From Xanthobacteraceae bacterium (GTDB lineage: Bacteria; Pseudomonadota; Alphaproteobacteria; Rhizobiales; Xanthobacteraceae): a DNA stretch of 9,085 nucleotides. How positions within the stretch are numbered: the stretch's first letter is position 1; every line of letters begins with the position of its first letter. Location: positions 1 through 9,085 of the forward strand of contig JASHRR010001430.1 in NCBI GenBank assembly GCA_030037185.1, given 5' to 3'. This document shows positions 1 to 6,742 of this stretch, in pieces. The position numbers were made by a program, and so were the translations under genes. The notes under the pieces are model-generated. The model was not told the origin of the DNA and searched no databases. It saw only the letters and a list, made by a program, of their open reading frames with translations.

Positions 1-389
1 GTCGAGGATCGCCAACCTGGGCGCTGCGGCCAGCCCTGCATCAACCGATGCAGCCGGCGGAGCGTGTCGGCCACACGCGACGCCAGTCGGCCTCCGTCTC
101 GGGCGGTCCGCCCTCCACGCATGCCATCACCCCCAGACCGTCCGCGATCAGCCGGCCGTCCGTCGTCGGGATCGGCATCGGCACTGTCAGACCTTCACGG
201 TCGAGGTGTGGAAGCAGCTCGGTCTCCCACGCGAGATCAGCGTCGCTTCTGGCGCCGAGACGACCGACCGCGAGGTGCCCGTGGAGGCGCACGCTCCACA
301 CGTCGTTGGCGCTCCGCCAGCGAGCGGTTCGATGCGGGCTACGTCTTCACCCCACTGCCCGAGTGCCTCCCATCCCACTGGGACATCAT
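1..389 (-). pseudogene. APH-family phosphotransferase, frameshifted and 3'-truncated by window edge
   Basis: This is the N-terminal part of a protein resembling the aminoglycoside/choline kinase-like (APH) phosphotransferase superfamily, but it needs three reading frames. The pieces are: a start ATG at 389 giving MMSQWDGRHS; a second frame giving QWGEDVARIEPLAGG; a third giving NDVWSVRLHGHLAVGRLGAR and then a stretch containing VEGGPPETEADWRRV; and a fourth piece at the edge giving ADTLRRLHRLMQGWPQRPGW. Joined, they form one continuous kinase-like N-lobe. The shifts fall near 355-360, 310-314 (apparently one base lost) and 72-76 (GTGTG, apparently two bases gained). The catalytic loop (HGDxxxxN type) would lie beyond the window, so activity cannot be judged. 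The substrate is unknown and the APH name does not imply drug resistance. Sequencing error is the alternative, but the neighbouring 5.9-kb operon has no such shifts. Confidence 0.65.
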
Positions 390-436
390 GAGTTCGCCTG
401 TCGCAGGCAAGTGATCTCTTGTGCATCGTCCTTCAT
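386..436 (-). other. 16-codon ORF overlapping the phosphotransferase start
   Basis: An ATG at 436 opens a 16-codon frame reading MKDDAQEITCLRQANS. It ends at a TGA (388-386) that overlaps the phosphotransferase ATG (389-387) in an ATGA arrangement. A GGGAGAA stretch lies just upstream of its ATG and could act as a ribosome binding site, whereas the phosphotransferase ATG has no clear one. It may be a translated leader coupled to the kinase gene or the remnant of a lost upstream gene. It is too short to assign a function, and chance is possible. Confidence 0.25.
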
Positions 437-464
437 TCGGGGTTCTCCCTGAGTAGCGTGGCGA

Positions 465-501
465 GCCCGACGAAGAATGCGGCGGAGTGGCTCCGTCGGG
501 C
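465..501. repeat. Inverted repeat, 8-bp arms
   Basis: GCCCGACG at 465-472 is the exact reverse complement of CGTCGGGC at 494-501, with a 21-nt spacer. A second, mutually exclusive hairpin, CGGAG-TGG-CTCCG, sits at 483-495. It lies downstream of the nucleoside operon and upstream of the phosphotransferase start. There is no T-run on either side, so a classical intrinsic terminator is not supported. It could be an operator, a Rho-independent-like structure without a U-tract, or chance in GC-rich DNA. Confidence 0.35.
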
Positions 502-594
502 CGTTCTCGGTGCTTTCAGGCGCCGCTCATTCAGTTGGCATCTGTGAGGCTTCAACACTATGCAATTCGCCGCGAATGAGCTCTTGCGGCAGCG

Positions 595-1404
595 TCATTT
601 GAGCTCGCAGAGGAACTGATTGAGCAAGCGGCGCACCGCCTCGGCCGCGAGACGTGAGTTCTTGAGCGTCTGCTCGTGGCTGAGCGCGACGTCGGCAATG
701 CCGGCGGCGAGATTGGTGATAACCGAAAGCGCCACGACCTTCATGCCGGCATGGCGCGCCAGGATGACTTCTGGGACCGTCGACATGCCAACCGCATCTG
801 CGCCAAGTTTCGCGGCGGCGCGGATCTCCGCCGGCGTCTCGAACGCCGGGCCGCAGAACCAGATGTAGACGCCCTGATGCAAGGTCAGGCCAAGCGAGGC
901 CGCGATCGCGGTGAGCCGCCCGCCACTTGCCGCATCATAGGCGCCGACCATGTCGACAAAGCGCGCGTTGCCGGTCTCGCCGAACAAGGGCGACTGACCG
1001 GTAAAATTGATGTGGTCGGTAACCAGCATGATGCTGCCTGCCCCCATCTCGGGGCGCAGGCTGCCGGCCGAGTTGGTGCAGATCAGCATCTCGCAGGCAA
1101 GCGCGGCCAGCGTGCGCACCGGCACCTTCATCACGTCGGCGCGGCCGTCTTCGTAGTAATGGGCGCGCCCTTGCAGCAGTGCGACGGGCGTGCTGCCGAC
1201 TCGCCCGAGGATGAGCCGGCCGGCGTGGCCTCCGACGTTCGGCGCCGGAAAACCCGGGAGGTCGCAATAAGGTATCGCCGCGATGACTTCTGTCTGATCC
1301 GCGTAGTCGCCGAGCCCCGATCCGAGAACGATACTGGCGCGCGGCGAGAAATTCGGCGCGCGGGCGCGAACAATGCCAACACATTGCTCGACCGCGCCGG
1401 TCAC
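595..1404 (-). CDS. punA: Purine nucleoside phosphorylase (trimeric, PunA/XapA type)
   Basis: Phosphorolysis of purine (deoxy)nucleosides to free base and (deoxy)ribose-1-phosphate in the cytoplasm. The 269-residue length is normal for low-molecular-mass trimeric enzymes. Visible motifs: phosphate-loop GSGLG at 28-32, the His60 region (GGHAG), RAHYYEDG at 80-87, TNSAG at 110-114, GPAFETPAE with Glu189, GADAVGMSTVPEV at 201-213 with Met207/Ser208, and Asn231 in VITN. Glu189 and Asn231 match the Glu/Asn pair that selects 6-oxopurines (inosine, guanosine) in known enzymes, and argue against methylthioadenosine phosphorylase, which has Asp at the second place. The GTG start at 1404 overlaps the cdd stop (GTGA) and gives a family-length N-terminus; the same frame is open far upstream, but that extension is not homologous. 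Oddities: the usual TNAAGG loop reads TNSAGS, and WFCGP replaces the commoner xxSGP before the Glu189 segment. It is the last gene of the nucleoside transport operon. Confidence 0.93.
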   Translation of the reverse strand: MTGAVEQCVGIVRARAPNFSPRASIVLGSGLGDYADQTEVIAAIPYCDLPGFPAPNVGGHAGRLILGRVGSTPVALLQGRAHYYEDGRADVMKVPVRTLAALACEMLICTNSAGSLRPEMGAGSIMLVTDHINFTGQSPLFGETGNARFVDMVGAYDAASGGRLTAIAASLGLTLHQGVYIWFCGPAFETPAEIRAAAKLGADAVGMSTVPEVILARHAGMKVVALSVITNLAAGIADVALSHEQTLKNSRLAAEAVRRLLNQFLCELK

Positions 1405-1808
1405 GACGCGGCCGAGCTGCCAAGGCTGAACAGGAACGGCAGCAGCTCGCCGAGCGTCACCGTGCGCTGCACGCCTTGCGGACCGCACAAATGGATCGGC
1501 GTTGCGTCGTCGGCGAACTCGCGCAGATGCTGGCGACACCCGCCGCACGGCGTGATCAGGCTCTCGCCCTCGCTGATGACGACCGCCTCCGCGATGCGCC
1601 GCTCGCCATCCGCCACCATCATGGCGATCGGGGCAACCTCGGCGCAAGTGCCGAGCGGATAGGCGGCATTCTCGACGTTGCAATCGGCATAGAGCTTGCC
1701 GTTCATGCCACGCAGCACGGCACCGACGCGGAACCCGGAATAAGGCGCGTAGGCGCGGCCCAACACGTCGCGCGCCAGTGCGACCATCTCCTCGCGCGGC
1801 AGGGACAC
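1401..1808 (-). CDS. cdd: Cytidine deaminase
   Basis: Hydrolytic deamination of cytidine and deoxycytidine to uridine and deoxyuridine, a zinc enzyme of pyrimidine salvage, cytoplasmic. The 135-residue length fits the small homotetrameric class. Zinc and catalytic residues are all present: TCAEVAPI with Cys55 and the proton-shuttling Glu57, and PCGGC with Cys88 and Cys91. The substrate-binding segment NVENAAYP lies at 44-51 and the N-terminal APYSGFRVGA segment at 21-30. The start is GTG at 1808, directly after the TAG of the upstream permease, and is fixed by an AAAAGGAG element (1822-1815) six bases upstream. It overlaps the phosphorylase start by four bases. Placing a pyrimidine enzyme and a purine enzyme behind the same transporter suggests that the transporter carries both nucleoside classes. 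Confidence 0.95.
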   Translation of the reverse strand: MSLPREEMVALARDVLGRAYAPYSGFRVGAVLRGMNGKLYADCNVENAAYPLGTCAEVAPIAMMVADGERRIAEAVVISEGESLITPCGGCRQHLREFADDATPIHLCGPQGVQRTVTLGELLPFLFSLGSSAAS

Positions 1809-2783
1809 CTAGTGCTCCTTTTCGTAGGGCACGCCGATCGCCTTGGGGGCGACGGCCCTGCCGATGAAACCTGCAAGCAGCACGACCGTGAGCACGTAAG
1901 GCAGCACCTGAATGAATTGCACGGGTATTTCGCCGAGCCCGGCGACGTGCACGCCCTGAAGGCGGACCGCAACGGCGTCGAACAGCCCGAATATCAGACA
2001 TGAGCCGAATACCGGCAGCGGCTTCCACTTGCCGAAGATCAGGGCAGCGAGCGCGATGAAGCCCTGGCCCGCCGTCATGTCGCGGCTGAAGGCGGCGTTC
2101 TGCGCGATCGACAGATAGGTGCCGGCGATGCCGGTCATCAGCCCGCAGATCAACACCGCCCGGTAGCGCAGCCAGGTGACCGAGATGCCGGCGGCGTCGA
2201 CGGCAAGCGGCGCCTCGCCGACGGCGCGCAAGCGCAAGCCAAAACGCGTGCTTTTCACGATCCATTGTACCAATGGCACCGCCAGCAGGGTCGCATAGAC
2301 GATCAGATTATGGCCGCTTACAAGGTTCGCATAAAGCGGACCAACAACCGGCACGTTGCGCAGCGCGGATGCGCCAGGCCATTCGATCGGCATGAAGCGC
2401 GCCTCGGGTGGCAGTGAGGGCGTCTGGCCACCCTGCTTGAACCATGCGATGCCGAACACGATGGTGAGCCCCGCCGCGAGGATGTTGATCGCTACGCCGC
2501 TGACCACCTGATTGCCGCGGTGCGTGATGCAGGCAAAGCCGTGCAGCAGCGCCAGCAGCTGTGCGATGAGAATACCGGCGATCAATCCGGTCACCGCGGA
2601 GCCGGTCACGGATGCGGTCGCCGCCGAGATGAACGCGGCCGCTAGCATCTTGCCTTCGAGCCCGATGTCGATCAGCCCGGACCGCTCGCAGAACAGCGCG
2701 CCGAGCGCGCACAGAATGAGCGGCGTCGCAACGCGCAAGGTCGCCGACAGGATCAGCACGATGAAGACGAACCAGTCGTCCAT
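1809..2783 (-). CDS. Nucleoside ABC transporter permease 2 (BPD_transp_2, YufQ/NupQ-like)
   Basis: Inner-membrane subunit of a nucleoside importer of the BMP-type (NupNOPQ/Rns-like) group. The 324-residue protein is hydrophobic throughout, with about eight to ten predicted membrane segments. Family marks are ERSGLIDIGLEG at 33-44, the RGNQVVSGVAIN segment at about 90-101, AVGEAPLAVDAAGI in the cytoplasmic loop expected to contact the ATPase, and TAGQGFIALAALIFGKW near the C-terminus. The ATG at 2783 shares one base with the TGA of permease 1 (TGATG) and gives the expected short N-terminus (MDDWFVF); the frame stays open upstream, but that part is antisense to nothing functional and overlaps permease 1. 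An AGAGAAG stretch just upstream is a weak ribosome binding site, so coupling to permease 1 translation is likely. Permease 1 and 2 probably form the heterodimeric channel. Confidence 0.93.
   Translation of the reverse strand: MDDWFVFIVLILSATLRVATPLILCALGALFCERSGLIDIGLEGKMLAAAFISAATASVTGSAVTGLIAGILIAQLLALLHGFACITHRGNQVVSGVAINILAAGLTIVFGIAWFKQGGQTPSLPPEARFMPIEWPGASALRNVPVVGPLYANLVSGHNLIVYATLLAVPLVQWIVKSTRFGLRLRAVGEAPLAVDAAGISVTWLRYRAVLICGLMTGIAGTYLSIAQNAAFSRDMTAGQGFIALAALIFGKWKPLPVFGSCLIFGLFDAVAVRLQGVHVAGLGEIPVQFIQVLPYVLTVVLLAGFIGRAVAPKAIGVPYEKEH
1815..1822 (-). promoter_or_regulatory. Ribosome binding site deciding the cdd GTG start
   Basis: AAAAGGAG ends six bases before the GTG of the cytidine deaminase gene and lies inside the last codons of the upstream permease. 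It is the best Shine-Dalgarno match in the operon and supports the GTG over the internal ATG at codon 8. Confidence 0.75.
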
Positions 2784-3910
2784 CAGGCTTCTCTTGCGAC
2801 CGGCGTACGCGCGCGGCGCGGCGGAGCGGAGAAAAGCCTTGCGAGCCACGGGCGCGGCATGTTGGCAAGCGCGCCGGAGAACAGGATCACGAGTCCCTGG
2901 ATCACCACCACCATTTCCTTGGTGATGGCCGGGATCTCGAAGGTGAGCTCCGCGCCACCCTGATACAGGGCGCCGAACAACAGGCTCGCAAGCATCACGC
3001 CGACGGGGTGATTGCGGCCCATGAGCGCCACCGCGATGCCGCCGAAGCCATAGCCGGCCGGGAAGTTGAGAATGATGCGGTGGTGCACGCCGGCGATCTC
3101 GTTGACGCCGACGAGCCCTGCAAGCGCACCCGAGAGGCACATCGCGAGGATCGTGACGCGGCGCAGCTTGATGCCTGCGTAGGCAGCCGCCTGGATGTTG
3201 TGGCCGACAGCACGCAGCTCGTAGCCCCATGGCGTGTGCCAGAGGAACGCCCACACGAAGACGCAGCACGCGAGCGCCAGGAAAATCGAGAGGTTGAGTG
3301 GCGAGCTCGCCATCGTGATGCCGGCAAGCGCTAGCAGCTCGTGGATAAAGGGCAGCTGCGCCGTGGTTGCGAACTCGCGCGTCTCCGGCGTCATCGAGCC
3401 GGGCGCGATCAGCACGTTGACGAGCAAATAGACCATCACGGCAGCCGCAATGAAATTGAACATGATCGTGGTGACGACGATGTGGCTGCCGCGATAGGCC
3501 TGCAGGTACGCCGGAACGGCGGCCCACGCGGCGCCAAACGCCGCCGCTGCCAGGATCGCCAGCCCGATCAGAAGTGGGGCGGCGAGCGTGGTGTCGAAGG
3601 CGAGCATCACCAAGCCGACGCCGAGTCCGCCGATATAGGCCTGGCCCTCGCCGCCGATATTGAACAGCCCGGCATGGAATGCGAGCGCGACCGCGAGCCC
3701 GGTGAAGATGAAATTGGTCGCGTAGTACAGCGTGTAACCGATCGCCTCGGGGTAGCCGAACGCGCCGTAGATCAGGATGCGCACGGCTGCGAGTGGATTG
3801 GCACCGATCGCGAGCACGACGAGCGCGGCGAAGAGGAACGCAATCGCGACGTTGACGACCGGGATGAGACCGATCTCCGCCCAGCGCGGCAGCGACCGGC
3901 GGCCCCTCAT
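2783..3910 (-). CDS. Nucleoside ABC transporter permease 1 (BPD_transp_2, YufP/NupP-like)
   Basis: Inner-membrane subunit, partner of the permease encoded next. At 375 residues it shows many hydrophobic segments. The signature FNIGGEGQ occurs at 83-90 after the fourth-helix region, and GYGFGGIAVALMGRNHPVG appears in the C-terminal third; both are typical of the longer permease in BMP-type nucleoside importers. The coupling-helix-like segment RAVGHNIQAAAYAGI is present. The ATG at 3910 overlaps the ATPase stop as ATGA and yields a normal N-terminus (MRGRRSLPRW) with positive charges before the first membrane segment. The open frame extends 39 codons further upstream, but that is an Arg-rich antisense-like stretch inside the ATPase gene. 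No Shine-Dalgarno element is visible, consistent with translational re-initiation. Confidence 0.93.
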   Translation of the reverse strand: MRGRRSLPRWAEIGLIPVVNVAIAFLFAALVVLAIGANPLAAVRILIYGAFGYPEAIGYTLYYATNFIFTGLAVALAFHAGLFNIGGEGQAYIGGLGVGLVMLAFDTTLAAPLLIGLAILAAAAFGAAWAAVPAYLQAYRGSHIVVTTIMFNFIAAAVMVYLLVNVLIAPGSMTPETREFATTAQLPFIHELLALAGITMASSPLNLSIFLALACCVFVWAFLWHTPWGYELRAVGHNIQAAAYAGIKLRRVTILAMCLSGALAGLVGVNEIAGVHHRIILNFPAGYGFGGIAVALMGRNHPVGVMLASLLFGALYQGGAELTFEIPAITKEMVVVIQGLVILFSGALANMPRPWLARLFSAPPRRARTPVAREA

Positions 3911-5475
3911 GGCGGTGCGCTCGCGGCGTTTTCGGCCGCCCCGCCCCAGATATTCGCCATCATGCGCCCGAGCGTGCGCTCGTCGGCTTCGGGGCCGGCG
4001 ACCTCGCCGACGATGCGCCCGCCGCACATGACAAGGATGCGGTCGGCGAGCGACATCACCTCCTCGAGCTCGACCGTGACCAGGAGCAGGGCGCAGCCGG
4101 CATCGCGAATGGCAATCAGCTGGCGGTGAATGAACTCGATTGCCCCGATGTCGACGCCGCGCGTCGGCTGGCCGACGAGCAGGATGCGTGGCGCCGGCGC
4201 AATCTCGCGTGCCAGCACGAGCTTCTGCTGATTGCCGCCGGAGAAGTTCACGCTCCGCAGGGCAGGGCGCCGCGGGCGCACATCGAAGCGTTCCATCAGC
4301 GCGGCGCAGTGGTTCGAGATCGCTCCATGATCGAGCAGGATCGGACCACTGAACGGCATGTCCTTGTGATAGCCGAGCACGGAAGTCTCGTTCGCGCCGA
4401 ACGCACCGACGAGAGCGTAGCGCAGCCGGTCCTCAGGCACATGGGCGAGGCCGAGCGCACGCATTTCCGCAGGATCTGCCGGATTCGCAGGCGTGATCTC
4501 GCGCGCGCCGAAAATCAGGCGGCCTCCGGTCGGGGGGCGGATGCCGGAAAGGACGTCGAGCAATTCGCTCTGCCCGTTGCCGGACACGCCGGCGATCCCG
4601 ACAATCTCGCCGGCGTGCAGCGTGAGATCGATCGATTCGAGCAGGCCGACGCCACGGGCGTCACGCAGGCTGATTCCTTCGGCGACGAGCGCGGGTTGGC
4701 CGAGCTGGGGCGGCGCCTTACCGAGCTCGAGCCGCACCTTGCGGCCGACCATCAGTTCGGCAAGCTCTTCGCGCGTCGTTTCTGCGGTGCGCCGCTCCGC
4801 CACCACTTGGCCATGGCGCATGACGTATACCGTGTCGGTCATAGCCATGACCTCGCGCAGCTTGTGGGTGATGAGAATCACAGTCACGCCGCGCTGACGC
4901 AGCTTGCGTAGGATGTCGAACAGCTGGTCGGTTTCCTGCGGGGTGAGCACCGCGCTCGGCTCGTCGAGGATGAGGATGCGGGCGCCGCGATAAAGCACCT
5001 TCACGATCTCGACAAGCTGCCGCCCGCCGACTGGAAGGGTGCCGACCAGCGCACCCGGATCAAGGCGCAAACCGTATTCACGGCCGAGCCGTTCGATCTC
5101 GCAGCGCGCCGCGTCGAGACTTCGCCGCAGCAGTGCGCCTGATTCGGCTCCGAGGACGACGTTCTCCAGCACCGTGAACGTATCGACGAGCATGAAATGC
5201 TGATGCACCATGCCGATGCCGGCTTTGAGCGCGTCGCGCGGATTGCGCATCTCGACTGGCTTGCCGTCGATCCGAATCTCGCCGCTATCGGCCTCGTACA
5301 GGCCGTACAGGATGCTCATCAACGTTGATTTGCCGGCGCCGTTCTCGCCGATGATCCCGGTGATCGAGCCGCGTGCAATCGTCATCGACACCGCGGTGTT
5401 CGCATGCACCGGGCCGAACGACTTTTCGATCGCTTTGAGCTCGATCGCCGGAGGCGCGTTCAAATCGCTCGGCAT
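3907..5475 (-). CDS. Nucleoside ABC transporter ATP-binding protein (two NBDs, YufO/NupO-like)
   Basis: Cytoplasmic ATPase of the importer, 522 residues with two tandem nucleotide-binding domains as in sugar/nucleoside (RbsA-like) ATPases. NBD1: Walker A GENGAGKST at 43-51, Q-loop Gln92 (MVHQHF), signature LPVGGRQ at 147-153, Walker B ILILDEP at 167-173, switch His204. NBD2: GVSGNGQSE at 296-304 in place of Walker A, with no Lys-Ser/Thr; PEDR at 347-350; signature FSGGNQQ at 411-417; and VGQPTRGVD at 434-442, where Gln replaces the catalytic Glu. Degenerate NBD2 is usual in this family, so one ATP site is probably non-hydrolytic. The altered NBD1 signature is unusual, since VG(Q/M/L)QQR is normally seen. 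Two starts are possible: ATG at 5475, giving MPSDLNAPPAIEL, or TTG at 5493, which overlaps the binding-protein stop as TTGA. I prefer ATG because of codon type; the TTG would add six residues. Confidence 0.93.
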   Translation of the reverse strand: MPSDLNAPPAIELKAIEKSFGPVHANTAVSMTIARGSITGIIGENGAGKSTLMSILYGLYEADSGEIRIDGKPVEMRNPRDALKAGIGMVHQHFMLVDTFTVLENVVLGAESGALLRRSLDAARCEIERLGREYGLRLDPGALVGTLPVGGRQLVEIVKVLYRGARILILDEPSAVLTPQETDQLFDILRKLRQRGVTVILITHKLREVMAMTDTVYVMRHGQVVAERRTAETTREELAELMVGRKVRLELGKAPPQLGQPALVAEGISLRDARGVGLLESIDLTLHAGEIVGIAGVSGNGQSELLDVLSGIRPPTGGRLIFGAREITPANPADPAEMRALGLAHVPEDRLRYALVGAFGANETSVLGYHKDMPFSGPILLDHGAISNHCAALMERFDVRPRRPALRSVNFSGGNQQKLVLAREIAPAPRILLVGQPTRGVDIGAIEFIHRQLIAIRDAGCALLLVTVELEEVMSLADRILVMCGGRIVGEVAGPEADERTLGRMMANIWGGAAENAASAPP

Positions 5476-5489
5476 CGCCGCGCCGGAGA

Positions 5490-6491
5490 TCAATACGTGC
5501 AGGTGCTGTTGCTCATGTAGTCGTGCACCTTGATCTTGCCGGCGATGATGTCGGCCTTGGCCTGGTCGACTTTCGCCTTCATTTCGGGGGTGATCAGCTT
5601 CTCATTGTATTGATCGAGCGCCCAATCGACGCCCCCCTCCTTCAGGCCGAGCACCGAGATGCCTGCCTCCCACTTGCCTTCCATCGCGGTCTTGAAGCTC
5701 TCATAGGTCGCAAGATCGACCCGTTTGACCATCGAGGTGAGCATCGTTCCGGGGTGCAGATGGTTCTGGTTGGAGTCCACGCCGATCGCAAGCTTGCCGT
5801 GATCCTTCGCGGCCTGCAGAACGCCATTGCCGGTCGCACCCGCCGCCGCGTAGATAACGTCGACGCCGCGATCAAACTGGCCCTTCGCAAGCTCGCCGCC
5901 ACGGGCCGGATCGTTCCACGCCGCCGGGGTCGTGCCGGACATATTCTGTATCAATTCGGCTTTTGGATTGCCATATTTGATGCCCTGCTCGTAGCCGCAG
6001 GCGAATTTGCGGATCAGCGGAATGTCCATTCCGCCCACAAACCCGATCTTACCACTCTTTGAGGCCATCGCGGCAAGCAGGCCGACGAGGAACGAACCTT
6101 CGTGCTCCTTGTACAGGATGGATTGCACGTTCGGCAGCTTCACCACGCCGTCGATCAGGGTGAAGTGCACCTTGGGAAATTCCTTGGCAACCCTCTCGAT
6201 CGGGCTCGCCTGATTGAAGCCGACACCGATGATCGGGTCTTGTCCGCGCTGCGCAAAGCGCCGATGCACCTGCTCGAACTGGGTCTCGTTCGTGACCTCG
6301 AACTCCGCGTAGCCAATCTTGGTCTCGGCCTTGAACCTTTCCGCGCCGACGGACACGCCTTCATTGAACGATTTGTCGAATTTGCCGCCGATGTCGAACA
6401 CGACCGCGGGCTTGATGTCGGCCGGCACCGCGGCGGAAACACCCAAAGCAATCACGGCGGTAGCGAGTGCGATGCTGATCGATGCCCTCAT
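5490..6491 (-). CDS. BMP-family periplasmic nucleoside-binding protein
   Basis: High-affinity substrate-binding subunit of the importer, 333 residues. A Sec signal peptide is clear: an MRASIS start, a hydrophobic core to about residue 20, then AAVPA before DIKPAVVFD, so cleavage is likely around 20-25. There is no lipobox cysteine, so it is a free periplasmic protein rather than a lipoprotein. Family marks of the BMP/PnrA (Bmp, CD-type nucleoside receptor) fold: VVFDIGGKFDKSFNEG at 30-45, GVGFNQASPIERVAKEFP, GKIGFVGGMDIPL, VDVIYAAAGATGNGV, and AIGVDSNQNHLHPG with acidic and amide side chains expected in the ligand pocket. The ATG at 6491 follows GGGGGA by four bases and places the signal peptide correctly; the frame is open about 53 codons further, but that part lacks family character. 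It is the first gene of the operon. The ligand cannot be told from sequence alone; purine nucleosides are most usual. Confidence 0.93.
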   Translation of the reverse strand: MRASISIALATAVIALGVSAAVPADIKPAVVFDIGGKFDKSFNEGVSVGAERFKAETKIGYAEFEVTNETQFEQVHRRFAQRGQDPIIGVGFNQASPIERVAKEFPKVHFTLIDGVVKLPNVQSILYKEHEGSFLVGLLAAMASKSGKIGFVGGMDIPLIRKFACGYEQGIKYGNPKAELIQNMSGTTPAAWNDPARGGELAKGQFDRGVDVIYAAAGATGNGVLQAAKDHGKLAIGVDSNQNHLHPGTMLTSMVKRVDLATYESFKTAMEGKWEAGISVLGLKEGGVDWALDQYNEKLITPEMKAKVDQAKADIIAGKIKVHDYMSNSTCTY

Positions 6492-6495
6492 GGCG

Positions 6496-6501
6496 TCCCC
6501 C
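6496..6501 (-). promoter_or_regulatory. Ribosome binding site of the operon's first gene
   Basis: GGGGGA lies four bases before the ATG of the binding-protein gene and supports that ATG over the upstream in-frame starts. The spacing is a little short. The upstream 150 bases contain no -35/-10 pair that I consider convincing. Confidence 0.5.
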
Positions 6502-6637
6502 GTCGGTGATACCTGTGAACGAACGAAAGCAAATGATTTCAAGCCGTCTGCAACAACCTGCAGCCGCATAGTAAACAGCCCAATGACTGATCCATGCAAG
6601 GCCATATCTCCGGCGCCAGAGGGCACGGCCGCGGCCA

Positions 6638-6652
6638 GGGTGGCGACCACCC
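6638..6652. repeat. Perfect short hairpin next to a palindrome
   Basis: GGGTGG-CGA-CCACCC forms a six-base-pair stem with a three-base loop. It directly follows the ten-base palindrome GGCCGCGGCC at 6627-6636. It sits about 150 bases upstream of the binding-protein ATG. There is no T-run on either strand, so it is not a standard terminator; an operator or chance in GC-rich DNA are both possible. Confidence 0.35.
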
Positions 6653-6742
6653 CTAGGTGTCGATCGCTACCAGCTTATCCTGGCTGATGCTGCTCGGCGC
6701 TCAGAGGGAGACTATGGTAAGAGGAGAGGCACCAGATGAGCA

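Larger units (their letters stand above)
6492..6735. other. Intergenic region upstream of the nucleoside operon
   Basis: This region must carry the operon promoter unless transcription enters from further upstream. Partial -35-like hexamers (TTGCAT, TTGAAA, TTGTTG on the minus strand) occur, but none pairs at 16-18 bases with a good -10. Palindromes at 6627-6636 (GGCCGCGGCC) and 6638-6652 are the only marked structures. No RNA gene or riboswitch-like fold was recognised by eye. Confidence 0.5.

Noticed and set aside
565..577. ATTCG-CCG-CGAAT hairpin 18 bases after the phosphorylase stop as operon terminator
   Set aside because: Only five base pairs and no T-run on the minus strand; position is suggestive but the structure is too weak.
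676..1662. Long plus-strand frame opposite cdd and the phosphorylase
   Set aside because: It is the high-GC shadow of the minus-strand genes; its composition (Arg/Asp/Gly rich) lacks any domain, while the opposite strand has full catalytic motifs.
1404..2265. Phosphorylase frame stays open as a much longer protein (to 2265)
   Set aside because: The extra part is antisense-like, Arg-rich and overlaps cdd and permease 2; the family length and the GTGA overlap place the start at 1404.
2784..3527. Permease 2 frame open upstream to 3527
   Set aside because: It overlaps permease 1 in another frame and shows no membrane or family character; ATG 2783 gives the normal permease N-terminus.
3341..4129. 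Long plus-strand frame opposite permease 1
   Set aside because: Arg/Asp/Glu-rich shadow of a membrane protein gene in high-GC DNA; no motif.
4564..4590. NBD2 lacks Walker A Lys, taken as a possible inactivating mutation
   Set aside because: GVxGNGQ in this place, and Gln in the Walker B follow-up, are usual in BMP-type and related two-NBD ATPases, so it is a family trait.
6530..6600. TTGCAT/TACTAT and TTGAAA-like hexamers as operon promoter
   Set aside because: Spacing does not fit 16-18 bases for any good pair; promoter motifs in alphaproteobacteria are too loose to call by eye.
6492..6650. N-terminal extension of the BMP protein (start at 6650)
   Set aside because: The ATG at 6491 is directly followed by a proper signal peptide and preceded by GGGGGA; the extension would bury the signal peptide.
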